Shown in pieces: positions 35,095-45,653 of a stretch of 64,000 nt of DNA; position 1 is the first letter of the stretch, and every line of letters starts with the position of its first letter. The stretch lies in NCBI RefSeq assembly GCF_034190915.1, contig NW_026947496.1, positions 57,360,501 through 57,424,500 on the forward strand. The letters run 5' to 3'. The notes beneath the pieces were generated by a model, which was given only the letters and a program-made list of their open reading frames with translations, was not told the DNA's origin and did no database searches. This stretch comes from Cavia porcellus (Eukaryota; Chordata; Mammalia; Rodentia; Caviidae). Made by a program: the position numbers and the translations under genes.

Positions 35095-38000
35095 CTAGAA
35101 GTGGAATAGCTGGTACAAATGGGACTTCCAATCCAAGGTTTTTGAGAAATTACCAGACCTCCACAATGGTTTCACCAGTCTACACTCCCACCAACATTGC
35201 CGGAGAGTTCCTTGTTCCCCACACCCTCTCGAGCATTGCTTGTTAGTAGTTTTCTTGATCCTGGCCATTCTTTCAGGAGTGAAATGGAATCTCAATGTTG
35301 TCTTAATTTGCAGTTCTCTAGTGACCAATGATGATGAACATTTTTTTCATGTATTTATTGTCCATTTGTATTTCTTCATCTGAGAAGTGTGTATTCATCT
35401 CAGATCCCATTTTTGGATTGGACCTTTAAATTTTGGGGGTCTGATTTTTTAAAAATTCTTTTTATGTTTTAGACAGAAGTCATTTGTCTGAGGAGCAGTT
35501 CACTAAAATGTTTTCCCAGTTTGGGGGTTTTCTTTTCACTATGCTGGAAATTTCTTTTGACGTGCAGAAACTTTTTAATAAGATGTGATCCCAGTTATTG
35601 ATTCTGGGAAGTATTTCCTTTGTAGTTTGACTCCTGTTCAGGAATTCTCTATGTACCCCTATGTCTTCAAAATTTTTACCCAATTTGTTTTCTAACAGAT
35701 TTAGTGTTTCTGTTTTAATATTCAGATCCTTGATCCATTTAGATTTTAATTTAGTACATGGTGATAAGCATGGGTCTAGATTTAGTTTTCGGCAAATGGA
35801 GAGCCAGTTTTTCCAGCACCATTTATTAAAGAGACTATCGTTCTTCCAGTGAGCCTGCTTGGCTCCTTTATCAAAGATAAGGTAGTTGAGTGTGTTTGTA
35901 GTTGTGGTTGTATCTTCTAATCTATTCCATTGATCTTCAGCTCTGTTTTGATTCCAGTACCACGTTGATTTTACTACTGTTGCTTTGTAGTATAACTTCA
36001 AGTCAGGGACTGTGATGCCTCCTGCCTTGCCTTTGCTGTTTAGAATTGCCTGTGCTATTCTAGAGTTCTTCTGGTTCCAGATGAAGTTTAGGAGTGATTT
36101 CTCTAGATTTATAAGGTATGTTGGTGGTATTTTTATTGGGATTGTGCTGAATCTGTACAACAGTTTTGGGAGAATGGCCATTTCCTCAATATTTATTCTT
36201 CCTACCCATGAGCGAGGGATATTTTTCCATTTTCTGAGGTCCTCTTTGATTTCATTTTTCAATGTATTATAATTTTCCCTATATAGATCTTTCACTTATT
36301 TCATGAGATTAATCCTTAGTATTTCATTTTTTTGGAAGTTAGTGTGAAGGGTGTGGCTTCTCTTATTTCTCTCTCAGAGATTTGTTTTTAGTGTATAGGA
36401 ATACTATTGATTTCTGAGCATTGATTTTGTACCCAACTACACTGCTGAATTTATTTATAATATCTAGGAGTCTTTCAATGGAATTTAGGGGGTCTTTTAT
36501 GTAGAGTATCATGTTATCTCAAATAATAATAATTTAACTTCCTCTTTTTGTATCTTAAATCCTCTTATTTCTCTCTATTGTCTAATTGCTATGGCTAGTA
36601 TTTCCAGTACTATGTTGAATAGGAGTGGTGCTAAGGGACATCCTTGTCTTGTGCTTGAATTTAAGGTAAAGACCTTCAGTTTTTGTACATTTAGTATGAT
36701 ACTGGCTGTTTGTTTGTCGTAGATGGCCTTTATCATATTGAGGTAAAGACAATCTACTTCAATTTTCTATAAGGTTCTTATCATGAATGAATGTTGGATC
36801 TTATCAAAAGCTTTTTCTGCATCTATAGAAATGATCATGTGATTCTTATTTTTAGCTTTATTGATATGGTGGATTACATTTACTTATTTACGTATGTTGA
36901 ACCTGATCATCCCTGCATGCCTAGGATGAATCCCACTTGGTCATGGTGCTTAATCTTCTTGATGACTTGCTACATCCTATTTGCCAATATTTTATTGAGG
37001 ATTTTTGCATCTGTGTTCATTAGGTAGATTGGATTGTAGTTCCTTTTTTAGTTGGGTCTTTCTCAGATTTTGGTACTAGAGTAATATTTGCTTCTAGGAA
37101 TGACTTAGGAAGGATTGATTCCCTTTCAATTTCAATGAAGAGTTTGAGGAGTGTCAGCATTAAGTCTTTTTATATTTCTTGTAGAATTCCGCAGTGAATT
37201 TGTTTGTGCCTGGGCTCTTCTTTGTAGATAAGGACTTACATTTTAATTATCATTAATAGAAATTGTGTTATTCAACAGTTTTACATCTTCTTTACCCAGC
37301 TTTGATACTTCATATGTTTCTAGGAATCTGTCCATTTTTCTGTGTTATCAAACCTATGAGAGTAGAGATTTTTGAAATAGGTGTTGATGATCTTCTGTAT
37401 TTCCATAGAGTCTGAAATGATTTTGCCTTTTTCATTCCCTATTCCATGAATTTGAGCTTTTTGTTTGCTTTTCAGTATAAGGTTGGCTAGGGGCTTATCA
37501 GTTTTATTTATTCTTTCAAAGAACCAACTCTTTGATACATTGATTCTTTGGATTATTTTTTAGTCTCTATTGTATTAATTTCTACTATGATTTTTATAAC
37601 TTCTTCCCTTTTTTTGGCCTTGGTGTTGACTTGCACTCATTTTCTAGATGTTTGAGGTGTATCATCAGGTTATTTATTTGTATTAGTTCTGTTTTTCTGA
37701 TGTGGGAACTCAGTGCAATAAATTTTCCTCTGAGAACTTTCATTGCATCCCACAAAATCCAGTAAGTGTATTTGTATTTTTGTTTGCTTATACCTACTGT
37801 TTAATTTCTTCTTTAATTTCCCCTGTGATCCACTGACTGCTCAAGAGTGTATTTTTCAATTTCCATGTGTTTGTGGGATTTTTGCAGTTTCTTTTATTAT
37901 TAATTTCTGATTTCATGATTCTAAGATCTGACAACATGCATGGGATAATTTCCACTCTTTTTCATTTATTTAAATATGTTCTGTGTACTAGTGTATGGTC

Positions 38001-38366
38001 CATTTTAGAGAATGTTCATGTGCTCCTGAGAAGAATGTATATTCTGATGTTGTTGGATAGAACACTCTGTATATGTCTATCAAGTTCATTTGTTCACAGG
38101 TGTGACTCAGTTTTGTTTTTTCTTTGCTGATTTTCTGTGTGTTTGATGTTTTGTTTTTTCTTTGCTGATTTTCTGTCCCTTGGTATGAATGGTGTATTAA
38201 GGTTTCCTGATATAATTGTGTTATTGCTTATTTGATTTTTCACTTCTATTAATACTTGCTTTGTTTAACTGGGTGCTCTGGAATTTGGTGCACATATATT
38301 TAAGATTGTTATCTCTTTCTCTTGAAGTTTTCCACTAACCAGTATGTGATTGCCTTTTTTTAATCT
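35095..38366 (-). pseudogene. L1 ORF2 remnant (endonuclease part to C-terminal Cys-rich domain)
   Basis: ORF2p is the endonuclease / reverse transcriptase of L1. The longest open part (35480-36295, 271 codons) is the region after the RT core: INIEEMAILPKLLYRFSTIP, then FIWNQ, LNSKGKAGGITVPDLKLYYK and WLSICRKL. Further on, C..GCGEQGTLRQCWWEC (35095-35328) is the C-terminal cysteine motif. The RT active site region at about 36506-36524 has lost a base, and the FADD-type motif reads F-D-N-M-I-L with Asp replaced by Asn, so it cannot be active. The endonuclease part near 37980-38366 is split by copy C. Stops and frameshifts are frequent throughout. Confidence 0.88.
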
Positions 38367-38799
38367 CCCTTGATCATTCTTTTTTAAAAAATTTTATTTA
38401 AGGAGAAAAAAAAGCAGAGAAAGGGTACAAGTTATACAGATTTACAGAAAAAAATAAACAGTAGGACATCACTAGTTAATGGATTACATATTGTCATCTT
38501 AGAAATAATTGTTCAAGTCACAAAATTAAAGCTTGTAAAGTAGACATTCCAACAATGATACTGCAAACAGTTCTGTTCAATGATCCAATAAAACTCAGTG
38601 ATATCATTTTCTATCTTATACACTTAAATATACATGCAGTTATATAGTTGTAGCACTTTCTTTTCCTCTCTTTTGTACGATGACTATTACACATTTTGGG
38701 TTTTATTGCTCCCACGGTTCTTATTACTTTTTTGGAGGAGAGTAAAACCAAATGTGACATAACAGAACAGAGTCGGTCAAATCAAAAGGGTGGACATAA

Positions 38800-39660
38800 T
38801 AGATGATGTAAAAACATAATACAAGGTGATCAACAATGGTTACCATAATTCCTCCCGCTATCTCTAATAGAATTGCCTATATCATTAGTTATAATAAAAT
38901 TGAACAAAACAGTAAAGAACAAAACCAACAAAGCCAAAACATTGGAGACATTGTAGGTCTTCAAAAGTAGATAAAAGTCAACGAGAATGGGCGTCATAAT
39001 GAATCTCATTATCTTCACAGCTGTTGCCTAAACTTTTGAACCTGGTACTATCCAGCAAAACAGAATAGGGGAACATCAGTCAAAAACAAGATGGTGAGAG
39101 TAATACAGGGCTTTAAATTGAGATAATGGAAAGTCAAAGTGGGTTACTATAATGTATCCTGCTATTTTTATTTTTTTTCCCTTAATTAAAAGAATAAAAA
39201 TAAAAAAGTAAATAATGGAGTGGAGATTGAGATAAAAGAGGGCATAACAGCAAAACAGCACAGATCAAAACATAACCATTTAAGCAGAATAGTGTTTCAC
39301 CACCAGATAATCCTGACATAAAAGTAGTTACCATATTGTCTCTTTCCTTGAAATCCTTGAGTACAACTTCGTATACTGTAGCATTAAATATATCAAAACA
39401 ATGTAAAACCATTTAAGAGAATGACAGCATTACAGGGTATTTAGAATCGACTAACAGAAAATGAACAATGGTTTCTGTATAATCTCCTTGTCTTTAAAAG
39501 GTTTTTGCTTATACTATCGTACATAATAAAATCCAATAAGATACAACCTATTTAGACCAATGGAGACAGAAGAACAAAAGCTTGATGAGACTTCAAAACA
39601 AGATAATATTAAATCAGTATTACCTATTAAGATGTCATTTTCTCCAAAATAGCTGTTCCT
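38800..39660 (-). repeat. ~145-150-bp degenerate tandem repeats forming the 3' region of copy C
   Basis: Markers such as 'ctccaaaatagctg', 'cttcacagctg' and 'ctaatagaattgc' recur at about 38862, 39013, 39157, 39346, 39491 and 39642. The steps are 151, 144, 189, 145 and 151 bp. The longer middle step contains an A/T-rich stretch (about 39165-39215) that looks like a fossil poly(A) end between two repeat blocks, at the same relative place as in copy B. Confidence 0.8.
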
Positions 39661-39715
39661 ATCATCCAATCTTCTCTGCCTCATTTCTGTTGAGCTCTTT
39701 TTCTGTCAGTAGCTG

Positions 39716-40762
39716 TCAGTTTGTCTTCTTCATTTTGTTCTCTGCTCCATTCATTGTGGCCTCCCTGCCACTATTTCTGGATTCTTTGTATTTTTCTTTT
39801 TTTAGAATATCCTGCAATACTCTCTGTAGAGTTGAATTGGTGGTGGCAAATTCTCCCAGTTCCTCTTTATCCTGGAAGCACCTTGTTTTTCCATCAATTT
39901 CCAGGGACAGTTGTGCAGGATATCTCAATCTTGGCTGAAGATTATTATCTTTCAAAGCCTGAATTATTTCCCCCCCTGTTCTTCGTGATTTGATGGTTTG
40001 TGCAGAGAAATCTGCTGTAATTCTGATGGGTGTTCCCTTGTAAGTCTTCTGTTTCTTGTCTCTGACAGTTTTAATATTCTGTTCTTGTATTGAATTTCTG
40101 GAATTTTTATTATTATATGCCTGGGTGTTCTCTGTTTGGGTTGTAGGTAGCTGGGGTCCTGTATGCCTCATACATCTGACTATCTTTAAGTTTGCTAAAT
40201 TAGGAAAATTCTCCTGGATTATTTCTGTGAGTAGCTTTTGTAGTTCATTTGTTTGTGTCCCTACTTCTTCTTTTATGTTCTTAATTCTTAAGTTATGGAT
40301 CCTCTTATCATCTTGTCTTTGTATTATTGCTGTTTGTTTCTTTGTTATTTTAAAGAAGTTTTTCATTTCATTCTCCCATATTACAAATCTGCCCTCCAGT
40401 TCAGATAGTCTGTCCTTAGTTTCTTTCAAGCTGTTATGCCAGTTTTCGATAGACTTTTTAGTTTCCTGGTAGTCCCTTTGAACCTGCTTCACGTATTCTA
40501 TGCTTTCTCTGTTTTCTCCATCCAACAATTCTCCCCTCTTTTTCTGTTCTTCCATTCCACCATCTGTTTTTTCTTGGGTGGTGCTTAGCATTTCTCTAAC
40601 TATTCTGCTTACTTCTAGCTTCAAGTCATTGATAACTTCATTCCTGAACTGATCTATGAGGCTCTCTAGATGGCGCTTTATGTCTATTGGTGCAGTGTCC
40701 GCTATTACCTGTTTCTCAGAATTGGGGGCCAAGGAGCCTTTCTTGTTGCTGCCTCTTCCCAT
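39716..40762 (-). CDS. Half-L1 ORF1 protein, 348 codons, open but internally frameshifted
   Basis: L1 ORF1-type RNA-binding protein and the only long open frame in the window. It starts MGRGSNKKGSLAPNSEKQ. Residues about 25-130 are heptad-like and charged (SLIDQFRNEVINDLKLEV; later NWHNSLKETKDRLSELEGRF), a likely coiled coil for trimer formation. HNLRIKNIKEEVGTQ and LTEIIQENFPNL begin the RNA-recognition domain. The C-terminal domain has YKGTPIRITADFS, then TIKSRR and NLQPRLRYPAQLSLEIDGK. The stretch between about 'LANLKIV' and 'NIKTVRDK' is read out of frame through compensating indels, so the conserved TPRHII-type segment is lost. The last residues are also shifted, extending the end beyond the family's usual VAERPQ. 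Probably not functional. Confidence 0.8.
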   Translation of the reverse strand: MGRGSNKKGSLAPNSEKQVIADTAPIDIKRHLESLIDQFRNEVINDLKLEVSRIVREMLSTTQEKTDGGMEEQKKRGELLDGENRESIEYVKQVQRDYQETKKSIENWHNSLKETKDRLSELEGRFVIWENEMKNFFKITKKQTAIIQRQDDKRIHNLRIKNIKEEVGTQTNELQKLLTEIIQENFPNLANLKIVRCMRHTGPQLPTTQTENTQAYNNKNSRNSIQEQNIKTVRDKKQKTYKGTPIRITADFSAQTIKSRRTGGEIIQALKDNNLQPRLRYPAQLSLEIDGKTRCFQDKEELGEFATTNSTLQRVLQDILKKEKYKESRNSGREATMNGAENKMKKTN

Positions 40763-41506
40763 ATTCTTTGTTCCTTATATATGCAAGCTTATATAGGAGG
40801 CCCAGTTTCCCTCCCTGTCAGCCACAGCCTGATCGAATTGCGCCGGTTAGGTGTTCCCGCCCACCTCAGCACACCAGGAAGTTCCAGACCAGGCAGCCTA
40901 CGCGGGGCCCGCCCCTCCAGGCCACCGTCAGGCTCTGGGATTTGGGTTGGACCAGCCTACTGGGTCCGCCAGCAGTGTCACATAGGCTAGGCACTTTTCA
41001 CCAATCCCGCCTGAGAGGGGGATGAGTGCCTGAAGTCGCCACTGCGCCCTGCTCCCGCAGGACTGCCTGGTCCCAGAATGTCCTCTGCTGGAGTCAAACT
41101 GTGGTAGAGTGTCAGTTTCTCTCACTCACCTCACCATAAGTCAGTGCACGCTTCCCTGCCCATCCTGTTTTCGACTCCGTTCTCAGATTCCTGTTCTCAG
41201 AGCTTCCGTGCGTCTCTCTCCCTGTCGAGCCGATGTAGAGGCAGCCGCCGCACGATGGGAAACCCAAATCGCGGCTTCCAATGGCGTGGGCTCCAGCCTC
41301 CACACTGAGGTTTTTCTGTTCCTGTTCTAGCACCAGGACTGCATTCCAAGTTGGTTTCTCTCAGCCCAGTTCGTTCCTGAGTCAGCAGAGCATATCTCCA
41401 CCAGCTTATGTCTCCCTACTCTGCACCATTCCTGACTTCTGAGCCGAGTCTTTCAGAGAGCCTCCATAGCTGCTCTTATCTGTCCACCATGTTCTCCAGG
41501 AAGTCC
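40763..41506 (-). promoter_or_regulatory. 5' UTR / presumed internal promoter of copy C
   Basis: GC-rich and CpG-containing compared with the surrounding L1. It is colinear with 27546-28316 of copy B. The promoter role is inferred from the element's full length. Confidence 0.6.
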
Positions 41507-42372
41507 CCCTTGATCATTCTTGGTTTGAAATTCATATTGACTGTGAGCAGAATAGCTACTCCTGCTTCTTTTTTTTTTTTTTTTTTTGTTCCTATTGCAT
41601 GAAGTATTGTTTTCTATCATTTTACTTTCAGGCTGTGAGTATCCTTTTGGGTTAGATGGGTTTCATGTTGACAGCATATGGTTGGATGTTGTTTCTTGAT
41701 CCATTCTGCCAGTCTGTTTCTTTTAATTGTTGAATTGAGACCATTTACATTAATGATTATAACTGTTATATATTGGTTTATTGTTGACATATTATCTTTG
41801 CGCTGTTGCATCTTTATTTTTCCATTCTGTTTGATTGTCTGCCTTGCTTAGTGATTTTTTCCTAAGTGTATCTAGACTGTCTTTCAGTATTCTTTGCAGG
41901 GTTGGCTGGGTAATCATGAAGTTCTTCAGCTATTCTTTGTCATGGAAGTGTCTTATTTATCCATGGTTTTGAAGGACAGTTTTGCAGGGTACTGAGAAGT
42001 CTGCAGTGATTCTGATAGGTTTTCCTTTATAAGTGATCTGTCTTTTCTCTCTGAAAGCTTTTAATATTCTATTCATATGTTGGATTTCTCGGATGGTGAT
42101 TATTATATGTCTGGGTGTAGTTTTATTTTGGTTGTCACTATTTAGAGTTCTATGTGCTTCACTGATCCTGATTTTGGTTTCTGATCTCATGTTTGGGAAA
42201 TTTTCAGCTATTATTTCTCTAAATATCCTCTTGACATCCTTTATGTTGTCCCCTTCTTTTTCATTAATCCCTTTCACACTTATGTTGAAATTCTATCTTC
42301 ACTTTCACTGAGGCTGTTTTGATAACTTTCAATGGAATTTTTGATTTCCTGTACATCTTTTGAATCTATTTC
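41507..42372 (-). pseudogene. Duplicated L1 segment: ORF1 3' half and ORF2 start
   Basis: ORF2 begins at about 41811 with MQQRKDNMSTINQYITVII, NVNGLNSTIKRNRLAEWIKK and HETHLTQKD, the endonuclease N-terminus including the conserved Glu of the ETHL motif. Upstream (41957-42277) is the ORF1 RNA-binding core: FREIIAENFPNMRSETKIRI, TPRHIIITIREIQHMNRIL and ITYKGKPIRITADFS. Two internal deletions relative to 42373-43740 are visible. At 42372/42373 the ORF1 coiled coil is joined to ORF2 endonuclease sequence. Confidence 0.8.
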
Positions 42373-43000
42373 AGAGAATGTCCCATGTACTGCTGAGAAG
42401 AAAGTGTATTCTGATGTTGTTGGATGCAACATTCTGTACATGTCTAGCAAGTTCATTTGTTCACAGGTGTGATTCAGTTCTGTTATTACTTTGTTGATTT
42501 TCTTTCTGATTGATCTCTCCCTTGGTGTCCATGGTGTGTTAAGGTCTCCTGTTACAATTGTGTCACTGCTAATTTGGTTTTTCATATCTGTTAATACATA
42601 TGTTATATAACTATGTGCTCTGGAATTTGGTGCATATATATTTAAGATTGTTTTCTTCTCCTCCTGAAGTTTTCCCCTAACCAGTATTTAATGAACTTCT
42701 TTATCTTTTCTGATCATTCTTGGTTTGAAGTTCACACTGTCTGCAAATAGAATAGCTACTTCCACTTTTTTTTTTTGATTCCTGTTTTATGAAGTATTGT
42801 TTTTCATCCTTTTCTTTCAGTCTGTGGGTTTCCTTTTGGGTTTGATGGGATTCCTGTAGACAGCATATGGTTGGATGTTGTTTCTTGATCCATTTGCCTG
42901 CCTGTTTATTTTAATTGGTTAATTGAGACCATTTACATTAATGGTTATCACTGTTATATATTAGTTTATTGTTGACATGTTATCTTTCTGCTGTTGCATC
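42373..43000 (-). pseudogene. L1 ORF2 N-terminal endonuclease part (upstream copy)
   Basis: The best frame (42280-42585) has DTIVTGDLNTPWTPRERS, KKINKVITELNHTCEQMNLL, DMYRMLHPTTSEYTFFSAVH and GTF. The GDLN..L-type and YTFFS motifs belong to the APE-like endonuclease. It is broken after HGTFSEI by the duplication junction. The upstream ORF2 start (about 43000, MQQQKDNMSTIN then stop) is nonsense-mutated. Confidence 0.8.
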
Positions 43001-43018
43001 TTTATTTTTCCATTCTGT

Positions 43019-43986
43019 TTAATTGTCTGCTTTGCTTAGTGGTTTTTTTCTAAGTGTATCAAGACTTTCAGTATTCTTTGCAGGACTGACTTGGTTCAAC
43101 TCTTCTTTGTCATGGAAGTATCTTATTTCTCCATCCATTTTGAAGGACAGTTTTTCAGGGTACATCAGTCTAGGTTGTAAATCATTTTCCTTTAGGATCT
43201 GAAATACTTCACTCCATGCTCTTCTTGACTTTATTGTTTGTGTTGAGAAGTCTGCTATGATTCTGATTGGTTTTCCTTTATAGGTGATCTGTCTTTTTCT
43301 CTCTAACAGCTTTCAATATTCTATTCTTATCCTGGATTTCTGGCATGGTGATTATTGTATGTCTGGGTGTAGTTTTATTTTGGTTATGGTTATTTGGAGT
43401 TCTATATGCTTCACTGATCCTAATGTCAGGTTCCATTCTCATCTTTGGGAAATTTTCAGCTATTACTTCTCTAACTATCCTCTTGATATCATTTGTGTTG
43501 TCCTTTTCTTTTTTATTTATCCCTATCAATCTTATGTTGCTTTTCTTTGCATCAACTTACAGCTGTTGAATTGTTATTTCCTGATTCCTTGTTATTTTTA
43601 AAAGATCTTTCCTTTCCTGTTTCACTAGCTGCAATCTTGCCTTTGAGGTCTGAAATTCTATCTTCACTTTCTCTGAGGCTGTTTTGACAACTTGCAATGG
43701 AATTTTTTACTTCCTGTACATCTCTTTGAATCTGCTTCATGTATTTTGTTTATTTCTTATATTGTTCATCCAAGGATTCTATCCTTTTGCTTTGTTCCTC
43801 CAACTTTTTAACTGTGTCTTTAGTTGTGTTCAGCCTCTCTTTCATTACTTTTATCATTTCTTCTTTTATCTGAGAGATTATTTTTAGTTTGAATTCCTTT
43901 AAAGCTTCCTGGAGTTTTTTCTTTATTTCAGTTACTATGATTTCAGGTATTTCAGGTGTATGGCGTATATTTTCTTCTATGTTCAT
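43019..43986 (-). pseudogene. L1 ORF1 (full length, decayed)
   Basis: It starts MNIEENIRHTPEIPEIIVTE and continues into a lysine/glutamate-rich coiled coil (43552-43986, with one stop after LDEQYKK). The RNA-recognition and C-terminal domains read REVIAENFPKMRMEPDIRIS, TPRHTIITMPEIQDKNRIL and, in another frame, ITYKGKPIRIIADFSTQT. It differs clearly from the half-L1 ORF1 in its N-terminus, so L1 and half-L1 are separate lineages. ORF2 follows within about 20 bases, as in normal L1s. Confidence 0.85.
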
Positions 43987-44029
43987 AGCTCCTAAGCTTT
44001 CTTGGTATGGGCCAGGGGTTTGAGATTAC

Positions 44030-44533
44030 ATTTTGGTCTTTCATTTTGTCATTTTCCTATACTTCCCTGTTTCAAGTGATGTTCCAAGGCTTCCCTTGGG
44101 CCTCTGTCTGCCAAGTTCCCCAGATTGAGAGAGAGTCATTGGGGGTGGCACAGGCAGGCTGAAAACCTATGAGGATGGAGCCCGTTGAGTGTGGCGGGAG
44201 TCTGGGAAATTCCTTGATCACTGGGAGTGATGATCTTAAACTCCTGATGCTCAGGATGGTGTGCAGACACTCACTTCCAGCCACCCACTTCCCTGGATTG
44301 AGAGAGAATCATTGGGGGTGATGCAGACAGGCTTAAACCCTATGGAACTGGGTCTGGTCAAGTGTTGTGGGAAGCTGGGCAGTTCCTTGACCACTGGGAG
44401 TGATGATCTTAAACTTCCAGGGCTCAAGATGGAATGCAGACACTCACTTCTGGCCGTCCAGTTCCCTGGATTGAGAGAAGGTCACTGGGGTTGGCGCAGG
44501 CAGGTACAAGATCTGCAGAGCCTGTCGAGATGT
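44030..44533 (-). promoter_or_regulatory. L1 5' UTR made of 173-bp tandem monomers
   Basis: The phrase '(c/t)(a/g)gattgagagag' recurs at 44121, 44294 and 44467, exactly 173 bp apart. 'gatgatcttaaact' recurs at the same spacing (about 44231 and 44403). The 5'-most monomer is partial and stops at the target-site duplication. Tandem promoter monomers are known from mouse L1 families. Each probably carries promoter activity, which is inference here. Confidence 0.85.
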
Positions 44534-44708
44534 ATACTAATTTAATTAGCTTACCAAAATGTGAATTTCTTATGTCAATTTTATATAACATAGCATTTGG
44601 ACGCCTCACAATATTTTATTAAAAATGTTGTGCATTTTTGCCAGAGTTTGCTTCTGATGTTCTAATTTCTGCAAATTTCTGCAAATGATGTGCCAACAAC
44701 TTGGCTAA

Positions 44709-44710
<2 letters not shown>

Positions 44711-44748
<38 letters not shown>
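44711..44748. repeat. (AT)19 microsatellite
   Basis: An uninterrupted AT run. Confidence 0.97.
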
Positions 44749-44750
<2 letters not shown>

Positions 44751-44754
44751 TTCC

Positions 44755-45270
44755 CAACTCTAACCCGCAGTTTTGCTTTCTGAGATTTCAGTTACCCACC
44801 AACAAAGGACAAAAATTAAAATTAAATATAAAATTTCATAAATAAATAATTCATGATTTTGAAATTGCACGATGCTGTATGGGTGTAATGAAGTCTCATA
44901 ATTGTGCTCTGTTCTGAACAAAACAGGAATCATATCTCTGTTTGGCATATCCATGCTGTACTCATTACCTGAATGCTGGTTGTTCACTAGCCACTTTGTT
45001 TGTAGGATTAGCTCTTAAGGTCTTATAAAATAGACCTTATTTTACTTAAGAGCAATCTGCAGGTGCATGAGTAGGAATCTGACAGTTCAGTGATGCCCAG
45101 TGAAGACAGAACAGTTCTCAATGCTTAGGAAGTGGGGAAAGTATGCTGCAGTTGCTAAGAACTACAGTAACCTATGCTTGTTAATCTCCTACTGTGCTTA
45201 ATTTGTAACTTAAACTTTATCATATGTGTGCGTGCATATATAACATTTAGTTCTGTCCATGCTCTCAGGA
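44755..45270 (+). mobile_element. Tigger-like (TcMar) DNA transposon remnant
   Basis: Two stretches match what I know of Tigger-family elements. The 5' part has 'tttcagttaccca', 'ataaataattcatgattttg' and 'ccttattttacttaagag'. The 3' part has 'ttaatctcctactgtgctta' and 'taacttaaactttatcatat'. The transposase coding part between them is largely gone. Terminal inverted repeats were not found, so the ends are approximate. Confidence 0.55.
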
Positions 45271-45653
45271 AGCTTTTAATGTGGATTTTAAAATACATCC
45301 TACACAGATAAAGGTGAACTGTGTAGAATTTGGGATTAACAGTTTTTCTTTTTAGCATTTGAAAAAATGTTATGCCACTTCTTACTAGCCTCCATGTTTC
45401 ATGAGGAAAAGTCTCGTGTTATTTGTATTATTTTTCTGTTTAGGTAAGATACCATTTCTCACTCATTTCTTTTAAGCTTTACCCTAAAAATACAAGGGTA
45501 TTAGTGTTGTATATAGTTCTTGGAATTTCTTCCCTATACTTTCATGTGGAAATATATAACATTTTTTGTGAATCTAAACTATATCTCCTTTTCTCAAAGA
45601 CTTATAGAGAAAATTAGTTTTTTCTACCCATGACAGGGTGGGGCCTGGGGCTT

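Larger units (their letters stand above)
38382..41506 (-). mobile_element. HAL1: Half-L1 (HAL1-like) copy C nested in L1 ORF2, with target-site duplication
   Basis: A 3.1-kb element with a 5' UTR (40763-41506), an open ORF1 (39716-40762) and a non-coding 3' region (38382-39715). There is no ORF2. It interrupts the endonuclease coding part of the host L1, and the duplicated target cccttgatcattctt is exact at 38367-38381 and 41507-41521. The last bases of the left duplication merge with the T-rich tail. It begins with the same 5' sequence as copy B ('...ttctccaggaagtcc' on plus), so it is full length. It is younger than the L1 and of the same subfamily as copy B. Confidence 0.9.
34228..44533 (-). 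mobile_element. L1: Composite full-length L1 with internal duplication and nested half-L1
   Basis: In sense (minus) order it has a monomeric 5' UTR (44533-43990), ORF1 (43986-43019), the ORF2 N-terminal part (about 43000-42373), a duplicated ORF1 3' half plus ORF2 start (42372-41507), half-L1 copy C, the rest of ORF2 (38366-35095), a 3' UTR, and a terminal block R shared with the half-L1s. Short repeats atactaattt at 34218-34227 and 44534-44543 flank the whole unit and are a plausible 10-bp target-site duplication. Without copy C it would be about 7.2 kb, slightly longer than a normal L1, as expected from a duplication of about 1.2-1.4 kb. All ORFs are broken. Confidence 0.8.

Noticed and set aside
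39582..39993. 118- and 90-codon plus-strand frames
   Set aside because: Antisense shadows of the end of copy C ORF1 and the adjoining repeats.
40056..40472. 138-codon plus-strand frame, hydrophobic and membrane-like
   Set aside because: Antisense shadow of the half-L1 ORF1 in copy C.
34218..44543. Reading the 34-44 kb region as two independent L1s
   Set aside because: One flanking repeat pair and a single 5' UTR and 3' end favour one element with an internal duplication, although two nested insertions cannot be fully excluded.
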